36,743 nt of DNA from a virus: positions 1-36,743 of the IMG/VR virus record IMGVR_UViG_3300019776_000234, one strand, 5' to 3'. The position numbers and the translations under genes were made by a program. The notes under the pieces were generated by a model. That model saw nothing but the letters and a program-made list of their open reading frames with translations. It was not told where the DNA came from and ran no database searches. The first letter of the stretch is position 1, and each line of letters opens with the position of its first letter. Below, one piece after another: positions 6,437 through 13,970 of the stretch.

Positions 6437-6634
6437 TTATTGTTTAACGTATTCGTTGAGTATTTCATTCAGCGTGTTTTTCGCGCTGTTGTGACCATAT
6501 TTTGCAATCGCAATTTGCTGTTTGATCGCAATCTCATCGAGTTTGAGTTGCTCTAAAACCGCCGCAGCTTTAGCTAGATCAAGACGCGCTGTCTCCATCT
6601 GTTCAAATGTCACTTTATCTTTTTTCTTAGCCAT
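6437..6634 (-). CDS. Small coiled-coil protein
   Basis: 65 residues from ATG 6634 (MAKKKDKVTFEQME). Heptad-like Leu/Ala spacing (ARLDLAKAAAVLEQLKLDEIAIKQQIAIAK) predicts a coiled coil. The leader CAATCAATTATTTATG resembles that of the gene starting at 398. A longer frame to 6712 has an unlikely N-terminus and is not used. It ends 3 bases before the RecT-like start. Function unknown. Confidence 0.68.
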   Translation of the reverse strand: MAKKKDKVTFEQMETARLDLAKAAAVLEQLKLDEIAIKQQIAIAKYGHNSAKNTLNEILNEYVKQ

Positions 6635-6684
6635 AAATAATTGATTGATTTGCCCCCATTTCTGGGGGCGGTTGAGTGTTAGCG

Positions 6685-6894
6685 TTAGCGAGCAGCGATA
6701 ATTGCAGCGCAACGCAGTTTGATGAATTTCCTGCGCACGTCAGCAGATTTGTTTTCGCGTGCAAACTCAGCTAGAGTCATCATTTGAGATTCAATGTAAC
6801 GTGGATCGTTGAATGATGTGTAGCGAGGATCGATTCCGTTGGATGATTTCATAATTTGATAATATGCTGATTTTCTAGTCTCGCTCACCGTCAT
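6685..6894 (-). CDS. Hypothetical protein, first gene of the recombination unit
   Basis: 69 residues from ATG 6894. Another ATG at 6915 would lie inside the putative -10 at 6915-6920 and upstream of the expected transcript start, so the shorter form is preferred. The C-terminal half (MMTLAEFARENKSADVRRKFIKLRCAAIIAAR) is helical and basic. No family recognised. It directly follows the palindromic operator/promoter. Confidence 0.6.
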   Translation of the reverse strand: MTVSETRKSAYYQIMKSSNGIDPRYTSFNDPRYIESQMMTLAEFARENKSADVRRKFIKLRCAAIIAAR

Positions 6895-6914
6895 GGCTCG
6901 CTCAACTGTTGACA

Positions 6915-6943
6915 AATATGCACAACCGCTTGTGCATCTGCAA
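6915..6943 (-). promoter_or_regulatory. Leftward promoter overlapped by operator, copy 2
   Basis: On the minus strand: TTGCAG (6938-6943), 17-bp spacer, CATATT (6915-6920). The 20-bp palindrome at 6918-6937, identical to 3010-3029, covers the whole spacer and half of the -10, an ideal repressor position. It probably controls the recombination and replication unit (6894 to 3042 or beyond). Confidence 0.55.
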
Positions 6944-6981
6944 GAAAATTCAAAAAGATTTTTTGCACTTTCTGCAAGTGC

Positions 6982-7197
6982 TTAATATCCAGCGTTCAAC
7001 CGATGCGAATCTTTCACTCGCATATACTCCGAGGCGTAAACAAACGCATCTTCAGCAAGCCGCGCAGCGTTCTCAACTCCATACTCAGATTCGAGTATCA
7101 ATTCCTTCATAAACTCAAGAGCCGCATGATCTAGCGCAGTGATTCCGGAGTTCGCTCGCCCTTGAGCCGATACAGATGGGTAATACGGATGATTCAT
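6982..7197 (-). CDS. Hypothetical helical protein beside the divergent promoter
   Basis: 71 residues from ATG 7197 (MNHPYYPSVSAQ); a GTG-started form from 7215 is less likely because it would begin upstream of the transcript start. The core (LDHAALEFMKELILESEYGVENAARLAEDAFVYASEYM) resembles the Ala-rich helical end of small phage proteins that end in AFxxADAM-type motifs, but I cannot name a family. As the first leftward gene after the divergent promoter it is a reasonable candidate for a regulator, though no HTH is visible. Confidence 0.6.
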   Translation of the reverse strand: MNHPYYPSVSAQGRANSGITALDHAALEFMKELILESEYGVENAARLAEDAFVYASEYMRVKDSHRLNAGY

Positions 7198-7206
7198 AGG
7201 TCGCCA

Positions 7207-7255
7207 ATTTGCCACCGTCCAAACGATTGCACAACTCTCAAATGTGAGATACTAT
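7207..7255. promoter_or_regulatory. Divergent promoter pair between the two arms
   Basis: Rightward: TTGCAC (7227-7232), 17-bp spacer, TACTAT (7250-7255), then ATG of the small terminase at 7263. Leftward: TTGTGC (7229-7234), 16-bp spacer, CAAATT (7207-7212), then ATG at 7197. The two -35 boxes overlap inside TTGCACAA, which contains the half-site TGCACAA of the 20-bp palindrome. A second inverted repeat TCTCA-AATG-TGAGA (7236-7249) fills the rightward spacer. Both starts lie so close to the -10 boxes that the transcripts would be almost leaderless. Confidence 0.55.
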
Positions 7256-7262
7256 CGCATTT

Positions 7263-7730
7263 ATGAGTAAACCTATGAAGCAAGAGAAAAAACCTAAGAT
7301 TGGCGAGACAAAGTACACTCCAGAAATCGCCGCTTATATTTGCGAGCAAATCGCACTTGGCCGCTCCTTGCGATCAGTTTGTCGTGATGAAGGAATGCCG
7401 AATAACGCTACCGTAAACGGCTGGGTGATTGATGATAGAGAAGGATTCGCCAAGCAATACGCGCGCGCAAGATTGGCTCAAATGTCCGCCCTTGAAGATG
7501 ATCTGATTGAAATCGCTGACGTTGAGCCTGGTGTTATGGAAAGTGGCGCGACTGATTCCGGATACGTTGCTCACCAGAAGCTCAAGATCGACACTCGCAA
7601 GTGGCTAATGTCGAAGATTGCGCCCAAGAAATACGGAGACAAACTCGATCTACAGCACACTGGCGCAGATGGTAATCCGATTGAGATCCGGCAAATCACT
7701 AGAGTGATCGTTGATCCGAAAGCTGAGTGA
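7263..7730 (+). CDS. Terminase small subunit
   Basis: 155 residues. Sf6 gp1/small-terminase family pattern: an N-terminal HTH (YICEQIALGRSLRSVCRDEGMPNNATVNGWV), an oligomerisation region (YARARLAQMSALEDDLIEIAD), and a C-terminal KIDTRKWLMSKIAPKKYGDK segment. It recognises phage DNA and delivers it to the large subunit for packaging. A second ATG at 7275 is possible. It is the first gene of the rightward arm; the packaging genes follow in the usual order small terminase, large terminase, portal, scaffold, coat. Confidence 0.9.
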   Translation: MSKPMKQEKKPKIGETKYTPEIAAYICEQIALGRSLRSVCRDEGMPNNATVNGWVIDDREGFAKQYARARLAQMSALEDDLIEIADVEPGVMESGATDSGYVAHQKLKIDTRKWLMSKIAPKKYGDKLDLQHTGADGNPIEIRQITRVIVDPKAE

Positions 7731-7764
7731 TAAGTGATGCGCTCGAACGAAGTGAGATAATTGA

Positions 7765-7846
7765 GGTATTCGCTCGGGAATACCGAGAGGGTACACAGAA
7801 TTGTGTCGAGCCGTAAATTGTAAATCAGACGCTACAGAGTAACTAT
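7765..7846 (+). promoter_or_regulatory. Hairpin and putative promoter before large terminase
   Basis: The 157-base gap between the terminase genes holds a perfect 7-bp stem GGTATTC/GAATACC (7765-7784) without a U-tract, then TTGTAA (7818-7823), a 17-bp spacer and AACTAT (7841-7846). The boxes are weak but mirror the spacing and ACTAT end of the 7227-7255 promoter. Confidence 0.3.
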
Positions 7847-7855
7847 TTTCCAAAC

Positions 7856-7891
7856 ATGAATCTCGAATCGTATAGCAGAAACAAACGATGA
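7856..7891 (+). CDS. Possible 11-residue leader peptide coupled to large terminase
   Basis: ATG 7856 opens an 11-codon frame (MNLESYSRNKR) whose TGA overlaps the large-terminase ATG in an ATGA junction. It starts 9 bases after the putative -10. The ATGA overlap is the common coupling device in this genome, so a translated leader that feeds ribosomes to the terminase is plausible. It is short enough to be chance. Confidence 0.3.
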   Translation: MNLESYSRNKR

Positions 7892-9102
7892 AACTGGAAA
7901 CGCCTAGATGGATGATCCCGCTACTCGCTCCAGCTCGGTATAAAGGAGCCTTCGGAGGACGTGGTTCCGGAAAATCGCACGGGTTTGCGGAGATGTTGGT
8001 TGAAGCTCATATCATTGACGCCAATACGAATTCCGTTTGCGTTCGTGAAATTCAGAAGTCGCTGAATCAGTCCGTGAAAAGGCTGATCGAATCAAAGATC
8101 GAAGCGATGGGAGTTGGGCACTTGTTTGAGATCCAAGAAGCGCAGATCAAGAACCGGAACGGCAAAGGGCGAATCATCTTTGCTGGTATGCAGAACCATA
8201 CGAGCGACTCGATTAAATCACTGGAAGGATATGACCGCGCATGGGTTGAGGAGGCTCAGAGTCTCTCACAGAAGAGTCTCGATATGTTACGGCCCACAAT
8301 CCGAAAGCCTGGCAGTGAGCTTTTGTTTAGTTGGAACCCAAGCAAGGCAAGCGATCCGATTGATCTTCTTCTAAGAGGCGAGCATCCGCCGGCCGGCGCG
8401 ATCGTTCAGCGGGTAAACTACGATGATAACCCATGGTTCCCAGAGGTGCTGCGCGAAGAGATGGAGTATGATAAACGGAGAGATCCGGACAAATACGCTC
8501 ACATCTGGCGTGGTGAATACGTTCGGAACTCTGAGGCGAGAGTGTTTAAAAACTGGTCTATTGAAGAGTTCGAGGCTCCTCGTGATGCTGAGTTCCGGTT
8601 TGGTGCTGACTTTGGATTTGCGAATGATCCGACAGTGTTGGTGCGATGTTATCTGATAGGTAGGAGATTGTATATTGACTACGAGGCGCAGCAGTTGGGG
8701 TGCGAGATTGTAAACACTCCTGAGCTATTCCTAACCGTTCCGGAGTCTGAGCGATGGCCGATTGTTGCAGATTGCGCGAGGCCGGAGACGATTTCACACC
8801 TGAGAAAGCATGGGTTCCCAAAGTGTATGCCATGCGTGAAAGGAGCCGGATCCATTGTTGAAGGCGTTGAGTGGATGAAGTCATACGACATTATCGTTCA
8901 TCCGAGATGCAAACACGTCATAGACGATCTGACCATGTACTCATACAAGATGGATTCTTTGACAGGACTGCCGACGAACATCTTGCAAGACGCCAATAAC
9001 GATAGCATCGACGCGATTAGGTACGCCCTTGAGGGAGTTCGCAGAATTGCGAAACAGACTCGCAAATTTGATTCACCTATGCCTAGTGTGTCACACTGGT
9101 AA
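7888..9102 (+). CDS. Terminase large subunit
   Basis: 404 residues. Packaging ATPase-nuclease (Terminase_3/PBSX-like). Walker A GGRGSGKS (23-30) and Walker B RAWVEEAQ with Glu121/122 form the motor. The C-terminal RNase H-like nuclease has FGADFG (Asp241), PIVADC (Asp295) and NNDSIDAIRYA (Asp375). It cuts concatemeric DNA and pumps it through the portal. Length is normal for the family. The start is 5 bases before an alternative reading of the leader and forms ATGA with it. Confidence 0.94.
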   Translation: MKLETPRWMIPLLAPARYKGAFGGRGSGKSHGFAEMLVEAHIIDANTNSVCVREIQKSLNQSVKRLIESKIEAMGVGHLFEIQEAQIKNRNGKGRIIFAGMQNHTSDSIKSLEGYDRAWVEEAQSLSQKSLDMLRPTIRKPGSELLFSWNPSKASDPIDLLLRGEHPPAGAIVQRVNYDDNPWFPEVLREEMEYDKRRDPDKYAHIWRGEYVRNSEARVFKNWSIEEFEAPRDAEFRFGADFGFANDPTVLVRCYLIGRRLYIDYEAQQLGCEIVNTPELFLTVPESERWPIVADCARPETISHLRKHGFPKCMPCVKGAGSIVEGVEWMKSYDIIVHPRCKHVIDDLTMYSYKMDSLTGLPTNILQDANNDSIDAIRYALEGVRRIAKQTRKFDSPMPSVSHW

Positions 9103-9107
9103 TTTTT

Positions 9108-11156
9108 ATGAGCAAAACCACCGATTTACAGAGCTTGCATGACCAAGCCCTAACCGAGTTCGACGCAATCCAATCCGCAGTACGCGAGGAGCGGCAACAA
9201 TGCGTCGAGGACAGGCGGTTTTGCTCAATCAGAGGAGCGCAGTGGGAAGGGCCGCTGCAAATGCAGTTTGAGAACAAGCCGAAATTCGAGGTTAATAAAG
9301 TTCAGCCGGCCGTTAATAGGATCATAACTGAGTACCGTAACAACCGGATCAGCGTGGCGTTTGTTTCCAAGGATGGCTCTGAATACGATGAACTTGCAGA
9401 TGCTTGCGCTGGATTGTATCGGGCTGACACAATAGACAGCGGAGCGGACGAGGCGCATGACAACGCTTTCGAGGAGGCAGTGACGGGCGGATTCGGGGCG
9501 TATCGTTTACGGACTGAGTACGAAGAGCCTGAGGACGAGGACGACGACCGGCAACGCATTAGGGTTGAGCCGATATTTGACGCTGACACTAGCGTGTTTT
9601 TCGACCTTCAAGCGAAGCGGCAGGACAAAGCGGATGCGAAATCATGCTTCGTGCTATATAGTATGACTCCAGAGGCTTACGAGGAACGATGGAACGAGTC
9701 GCCATCGACGTTCCCAAAGGAATTAGGCGAGCGGTTCTTCGATTGGACTACACCGGATGTTGTGTACATCGCCGAGTATTACAAGATCGAGATGACCAGT
9801 GAGACGATTCACTTTTTCCAAGGTCTCGATCCGGAAGGTGAGCTTGAGAAGGTGCGTGAAGATGAATTAGAGGAACGACTGCCGATGCTTCAAGCGTCTG
9901 GATTCCGTGAGGTGAAGACTAAGAAGGTGAAGCGGCAGCGTTGCCGGAAGTACATATTGAGCGGAAATCGGATCTTGGAAGACTGTGGATACATCGCTGG
10001 AAAACATATTCCTATCGTCCCTGTTTATGGGAAACGCTGGTTTGTTGACAACATCGAGCGTTGCATGGGTCACGTCCGGTTGGCTAAAGACGCGCAACGG
10101 CTCAAAAATATGCAACTCTCTAAGCTGGGAGAGATTAGCGCACTGTCTAGCGTTGAAAAGCCATTGTTCACTCCTGAGCAAATGGCAGGGCATCAGCTGA
10201 TGTGGAGTGAGGATAACATCAAGAATTACCCTTATCTGCTGGTCAATCCGATGACCGATATGAATGGCAATCAAGCCGCAGGTGGCCCGATTGGATTCAC
10301 GCGCTCGCCTCAGATTCCTCCGGCAATGGCAGCTCTGTTGCAAATCACTGAGCAAGATATGCAGGATCTTCTCGGAGCGAACAAGCAGGGCGAGCAGATG
10401 GTGTCGAATATCTCAGGCAAAGCGGTTGAGATGATTCAACAGCGGATCGACCTCGGAACAGCGATCTATATTCAGAATTACTCCAAGGCAGTGAAACGTG
10501 AGGGCGAGATTTGGCTGAGCATGGCGCAAGAGGTTTATGGTGAACCAGGGCGCAAAATGAAGGTTGTGACCGAGCAAGAAGCGACCGATCAGATCGTTCT
10601 GATGAAACCAACAGTAAACGACGAAGGCCAGATCGAGTACGAAAACGACATGAGTGAAGCTACGTTTGATGTGGCCGTGACAGTTGGGCCAAGCAGCGAT
10701 TCTAAGCGGCAATCCACTGTACGCGCATTGACCGGACTGCTTGCAATAACATCAGATCCAGAGACTCAGCAGGTGCTACAGGCAATGACGCTGATGAACA
10801 TGGAAGGTGAAGGGATTAGTGATGTGCGCGAATATTTCCGGCGCAAGATGGTTCAGATGGGTGTTGTTAAACCTACTGAGGAAGAACAAGCAGCAATGCA
10901 GGCCGCAGGGCAGAATCAGCAACCAACGCCTCAGGATCAGTATATGCTCGCGGCGGCTGAACAAGCTCAAGCAGATGCACAGAAGAAGCGGGCGGACACG
11001 ATTGGATCTCTTGCCAAAGCGCAGCAGTCCGAGGCAGAGACACAAAAGGTACACGCCGAGACGCTCAAGATATTGAACGAACAAGGCACTCAGGAGATTC
11101 CGCAGAGTATTGAGCAAATGCCAGAGCTTAGGCAGATGTTGAGTCAGGTTCAGTAG
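9108..11156 (+). CDS. P22-like portal protein
   Basis: 682 residues, close to P22 gp1 (725). It forms the dodecameric DNA channel at the tail vertex. Recognisable P22-portal features: N-terminal region with FSIRGAQWEGPLQ and VQPAVNRIITEYRNNRI, an acidic EEPEDEDDDRQRIRVEPI loop, VVYIAEYYKIE, and a stem/crown segment ANKQGEQMVSNISGKAVEMIQQRID. The C-terminal 100 residues are Gln/Ala-rich and helical (QAAMQAAGQNQQPTPQDQ onward), the counterpart of the long P22 portal barrel. The gene follows the large terminase by 5 bases and is closed by a terminator hairpin at 11191-11218. Confidence 0.92.
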   Translation: MSKTTDLQSLHDQALTEFDAIQSAVREERQQCVEDRRFCSIRGAQWEGPLQMQFENKPKFEVNKVQPAVNRIITEYRNNRISVAFVSKDGSEYDELADACAGLYRADTIDSGADEAHDNAFEEAVTGGFGAYRLRTEYEEPEDEDDDRQRIRVEPIFDADTSVFFDLQAKRQDKADAKSCFVLYSMTPEAYEERWNESPSTFPKELGERFFDWTTPDVVYIAEYYKIEMTSETIHFFQGLDPEGELEKVREDELEERLPMLQASGFREVKTKKVKRQRCRKYILSGNRILEDCGYIAGKHIPIVPVYGKRWFVDNIERCMGHVRLAKDAQRLKNMQLSKLGEISALSSVEKPLFTPEQMAGHQLMWSEDNIKNYPYLLVNPMTDMNGNQAAGGPIGFTRSPQIPPAMAALLQITEQDMQDLLGANKQGEQMVSNISGKAVEMIQQRIDLGTAIYIQNYSKAVKREGEIWLSMAQEVYGEPGRKMKVVTEQEATDQIVLMKPTVNDEGQIEYENDMSEATFDVAVTVGPSSDSKRQSTVRALTGLLAITSDPETQQVLQAMTLMNMEGEGISDVREYFRRKMVQMGVVKPTEEEQAAMQAAGQNQQPTPQDQYMLAAAEQAQADAQKKRADTIGSLAKAQQSEAETQKVHAETLKILNEQGTQEIPQSIEQMPELRQMLSQVQ

Positions 11157-11190
11157 GGCAACTGACAAGGATTACTTGATAGTTGGATGA

Positions 11191-11218
11191 GCCGTTCCTC
11201 AAAAGGGAGCGGCTTTTC
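11191..11218 (+). terminator. Intrinsic terminator after portal gene
   Basis: Stem GCCGTTCC/GGGAGCGGC (with wobble pairs) around a CTCAAAA loop, followed by TTTT. It lies 35 bases after the portal stop and before the promoter at 11253. Confidence 0.7.
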
Positions 11219-11252
11219 TATGTTTGAATAAGTCGCATATCATTCATTTTCT

Positions 11253-11294
11253 TTGATTAGCAAATAAGTGGGGAATCTAATTCAACCCCCACTT
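11253..11294 (+). promoter_or_regulatory. Putative promoter for scaffold and coat genes, with inverted repeat
   Basis: TTGATT (11253-11258), 17-bp spacer, TCTAAT (11276-11281). The perfect inverted repeat AAGTGGGG/CCCCACTT (11266-11273, 11287-11294) brackets the -10, which lies in its 13-base loop. This sits in the 246-base gap 11157-11402 and would give independent high-level expression of scaffold and coat, the two most abundant morphogenesis proteins. Confidence 0.5.
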
Positions 11295-11402
11295 TGACTT
11301 CGGTTTAATAAATCTCTGCTCAAAACGAATGCAGGCATTTTCTTCCACTAGGAAAAATGTTCCTTGCTAATTCAGTGTTCATGCGGCAATTCTTGCCTCG
11401 TC

Positions 11403-12263
11403 ATGGATCAAACCAACACGGCAGAAGCTGTCGTTGAAGAGACTCCAGAAGACGAAGTAGTTGATCGAATTGAGACACCGGAGGAGCAAAAGTCTCCCGA
11501 GGCTGAAACTCAGACCGCTGAAACTACGGAGTCTGATGAGGTTGAAATCACGATAGCTGGGGAATCGCCAACCCCTGATAATGACGCAAAATCTGAGGCC
11601 AATTGGCTCAAAGAGTTGCGTAAAGCGCACCGCGACGCACTTCGCGAGAAACGAGAGCTAGAGACTAAGCTGAAGGCTTTAGAAACTCCTAAGCAGGAAA
11701 CTGTTCTGGGGAAAAAGCCAACGCTCGCTGATCTAGATTACGATGCTGAGAAATACGAGGCCGAGCTAGAGTCTTGGCACGAACGCAAACGAAAAGTTGA
11801 GGCTGAGATAGAAGTCGAGGCTCAGAAGAAAGCGGCGGAGCAAGAGAGCCAAAAGGCTCGTCTAGCTGGCTATCACAAAGCGAAAGCTGAGTTGAAAGTT
11901 GCCGATTTCCAAGACGCTGAAGATTCCGTTGTCGAAGCATTAAACGTATCGCAGCAAGCCATCATCGTAAACGGGTCAGACAACTCTGCTGTTGTTATAT
12001 ACGCACTCGGCAAAAACCCAAAGAAGCTGAAGGAGTTAGCAGAGATCAGTGATCCCGTGAAGTTCTCCTTCGCTGTCGCAAAATTGGAGGCTCAGTTGAA
12101 AATTACACCCAAAACCAAAGCCCCGCCGCCGGAGCCAAAAGTTGTCGGAACTGCTGCACTTAGTGCTGGAAGTGACGCGCACCTTGAAAAGCTCCGCAGC
12201 GAGGCAGAACGAACCGGAGATTACTCAAAGGTTCACAAATACAAACTCAGTTTAAGAAAGTAA
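11403..12263 (+). CDS. Scaffolding protein
   Basis: 286 residues from ATG 11403 (MDQTNTAEAVVEETPEDE); an upstream ATG at 11364 gives an unlikely Cys-rich start. Very acidic N-terminal third, a long charged central coiled coil (KELRKAHRDALREKRELETKLKALE...AEIEVEAQKKAAEQESQKAR), and a basic end (SEAERTGDYSKVHKYKLSLRK). The acidic, helical composition and the basic C-terminal helix match P22 gp8-type scaffolds, whose C-terminal helix-turn-helix binds coat. Position directly before the coat gene supports this. Confidence 0.82.
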   Translation: MDQTNTAEAVVEETPEDEVVDRIETPEEQKSPEAETQTAETTESDEVEITIAGESPTPDNDAKSEANWLKELRKAHRDALREKRELETKLKALETPKQETVLGKKPTLADLDYDAEKYEAELESWHERKRKVEAEIEVEAQKKAAEQESQKARLAGYHKAKAELKVADFQDAEDSVVEALNVSQQAIIVNGSDNSAVVIYALGKNPKKLKELAEISDPVKFSFAVAKLEAQLKITPKTKAPPPEPKVVGTAALSAGSDAHLEKLRSEAERTGDYSKVHKYKLSLRK

Positions 12264-12267
12264 CTAT

Positions 12268-13539
12268 ATGGCTACTAACGCATTCTCTAAAGAAATTCGC
12301 GTTGCTTGGGAACAGATGCTCGAAGGTTTCGAGGATCTCCAAGTGATGAGCAAAAACTGCTCGGTATATTCTACCGACAGCACCATGATGGCCCGTGCTA
12401 ACGACGTCATTTGGCGGCCGCAGCCGTACATCATGACCTCGTATGATGGCGCAGATCAGACTTCCAACTTCTTGGGCAAAACCCAGTTGTCGGTTCCGGC
12501 TACGCTTGGCTACCGCAAAGTCGCACCTTGGACGCTCTCCGCTCTTGATCTTCGCGATCAGCTGCAGGAAGGCCGCTTGTTTGATGGCGCAAAACAGAAG
12601 CTCGCGTCTGATATTAACGTCGCGTTGATGAACGTGGCCGCTAATGAAGGAACGCTTGTTGTAAAGCGCACCTCGGCTGCTACCGGATTCGACGACGTTG
12701 CACAGTGTGAAGCGATTATGAACGAACAAGGCGTACCTGCTTTTGATCGTTACCTTGCTCTCAGCACTCGCGACTACAACGGCATGGCTTCCACGCTCGC
12801 AGGAAAAGGCACTCTGACTGGCAAGGCGTTGACTGCTTATGATCGTGCTTACGTTGGCATCATCGGTGGCTTTGATACGTTCAAGCTGGACTACGCAAAC
12901 CGCATCACTGCTGCTGCTGGCGTTACCGTGACAGTAAACGGTGCAAACCAGTACTACACACCAGTAGCGACTAGCACAACGTCCTCTGGCGCACGTTACA
13001 ACGTAGACAACCGCTATCAGAACCTTACCATTGGCGTGTCCTCTGGTACGGTTGCTGTTGGCGATTGCTTCACGATTGCTGGCGTTTATGCTGTAAACCA
13101 CATCACCAAGGCTTCCACTGGACAGCTCAAGACCTTCCGTATCACGGCAATCGTCTCTGGTGGCGGTGGGGCAGGTGTTGTTACAATCAGCCCTCCTATC
13201 ATCTCCGGCGGTGGAGCAACTCAGGCTGAGCTTCAGTACCAAAACGTATCCGCAACGCCCGCAAACGGTGCTGCAATCACGTTCCTTAATACTGCTGCTG
13301 CTTACATCAATCCGTTCTGGCAGAAAGACGCACTGGAAATCCTTCCCGGCAACATCGTTGTCCCTGACAATGCTGGAGCCGCTGTGATGACCGGCACGAC
13401 TTCCAACGGGATCAAGGTCACGCTTCAGAAGTTCTACGACATCAACACTTCGGAGACGAAGTTCCGCGTAGATACGTTTTTCGGAGTTGTGAACAAACAA
13501 CCCGAAATGAGCGGGATAATGTTGTTCTCGCAAACATAA
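12268..13539 (+). CDS. P22-like major capsid (coat) protein
   Basis: 423 residues, near P22 gp5 (430). N-terminal arm MATNAFSKEIRVAWEQMLEGFED, then VIWRPQPYIMTSYDG and ALDLRDQLQEGRLFDGAKQKLASDINVALMN, which match the P22 coat pattern, and a beta-rich insertion region in the middle. It builds the HK97-fold shell. It begins 4 bases after the scaffold stop and is followed by a strong terminator. Confidence 0.92.
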   Translation: MATNAFSKEIRVAWEQMLEGFEDLQVMSKNCSVYSTDSTMMARANDVIWRPQPYIMTSYDGADQTSNFLGKTQLSVPATLGYRKVAPWTLSALDLRDQLQEGRLFDGAKQKLASDINVALMNVAANEGTLVVKRTSAATGFDDVAQCEAIMNEQGVPAFDRYLALSTRDYNGMASTLAGKGTLTGKALTAYDRAYVGIIGGFDTFKLDYANRITAAAGVTVTVNGANQYYTPVATSTTSSGARYNVDNRYQNLTIGVSSGTVAVGDCFTIAGVYAVNHITKASTGQLKTFRITAIVSGGGGAGVVTISPPIISGGGATQAELQYQNVSATPANGAAITFLNTAAAYINPFWQKDALEILPGNIVVPDNAGAAVMTGTTSNGIKVTLQKFYDINTSETKFRVDTFFGVVNKQPEMSGIMLFSQT

Positions 13540-13567
13540 GAGTGACAACAACTTAGCATAGCATCAA

Positions 13568-13600
13568 GCCTCACTGGAGAAATTCAGTGGGGCTTTTTGT
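13568..13600 (+). terminator. Intrinsic terminator after coat gene
   Basis: Stem GCCTCACTG/CAGTGGGGC around GAGAAATT, followed by TTTTTGT. It lies 28 bases past the coat stop and leads directly into TTGACG at 13600. Confidence 0.85.
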
Positions 13601-13628
13601 TGACGCTAACAAAATGGCCTGATTTAAT
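13600..13628 (+). promoter_or_regulatory. Putative promoter of candidate small RNA 1
   Basis: TTGACG (13600-13605), 17-bp spacer, TTTAAT (13623-13628). It is the best sigma-70-like match in the window (4/6 and 5/6) and begins at the last base of the coat terminator. Expected transcript start about 13636. No gene starts in the next 490 bases. Confidence 0.6.
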
Positions 13629-13635
13629 TACATTG

Positions 13636-13740
13636 CCCTTCAAAAGCATCCTTGGGTCACGTTTCGCGTGGTCTGAGTGTTAGCCTCGGTTGCTCTTCTG
13701 GTTTTCTTTCTTTTTCCAGCTGAGTGACCGAGGCTTTTTG
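13636..13740 (+). ncRNA. Candidate small RNA 1 (about 105 nt)
   Basis: It is bounded by the promoter at 13600-13628 and an intrinsic terminator whose stem AGCCTCGGT/ACCGAGGCT (13682-13690, 13727-13735) precedes TTTTTG. The terminator loop holds an inner CTGG/CCAG hairpin around a pyrimidine-rich TTTTCTTTCTTTTT stretch. A 5' hairpin GTCACG-TTTCG-CGTGGT lies near 13650-13668. No convincing ORF lies inside. Either a phage small RNA or an attenuated leader of the tRNA transcript. No known RNA family recognised. Confidence 0.45.
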
Positions 13741-13744
13741 TTGC

Positions 13745-13773
13745 TTGAAATTCACTTTCCGAAGGTGTACACA
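13745..13773 (+). promoter_or_regulatory. Putative promoter of the tRNA gene
   Basis: TTGAAA (13745-13750), 17-bp spacer, TACACA (13768-13773), right after the terminator of small RNA 1. Downstream, 13774-13877 holds two hairpins: GATGAG/CTCATC around GGCTCTAAAT, and ACCTCC/GGGGGT around AGTAAT. No gene is seen there. Confidence 0.35.
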
Positions 13774-13877
13774 AACCGATGAGGGCTCTAAATCTCATCC
13801 GTTCTTGTGACCTCCAGTAATGGGGGTGCAAGGGCGGCCTGCTCTAGTGCGTCGATAGAATCTGCATGGAGCTTGTA

Positions 13878-13969
13878 TTCTCTGTAACTCAGTGGTTAGA
13901 GCCGTCGTCTAACAAGCGGCGAAGATGCGGGTATACGCATGTGCGTGAGTTCGATCCTCACCAGAGAAG
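13878..13969 (+). tRNA. tRNA with anticodon AAC and long variable arm
   Basis: A cloverleaf of 92 nt. Acceptor TTCTCTG/CAGAGAA pairs perfectly and the discriminator is G. D arm ACTC-AGTGGTTA-GAGC has an A-C mismatch at 10-25. Anticodon stem GTCGT/GCGGC (two wobbles) closes the 7-base loop CTAACAA, so the anticodon is AAC at 13911-13913 (reads GUU, valine). T arm GTGAG-TTCGATC-CTCAC is canonical. The variable region is 24 nt and contains its own 5-bp stem ATGCG/CGCAT, as in class II tRNAs (Ser, Leu, Tyr). CCA is not encoded. Anticodon and body disagree, so the charging amino acid is uncertain; a decayed tRNA-like element is the alternative. Confidence 0.75.
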
Positions 13970-13970
13970 A

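Noticed and set aside
12247-13551. 434-codon minus-strand frame opposite the coat gene
   Set aside because: It is an antisense shadow of a clear P22-like coat gene; the translation is Ser/Arg/Cys-rich with no family pattern.
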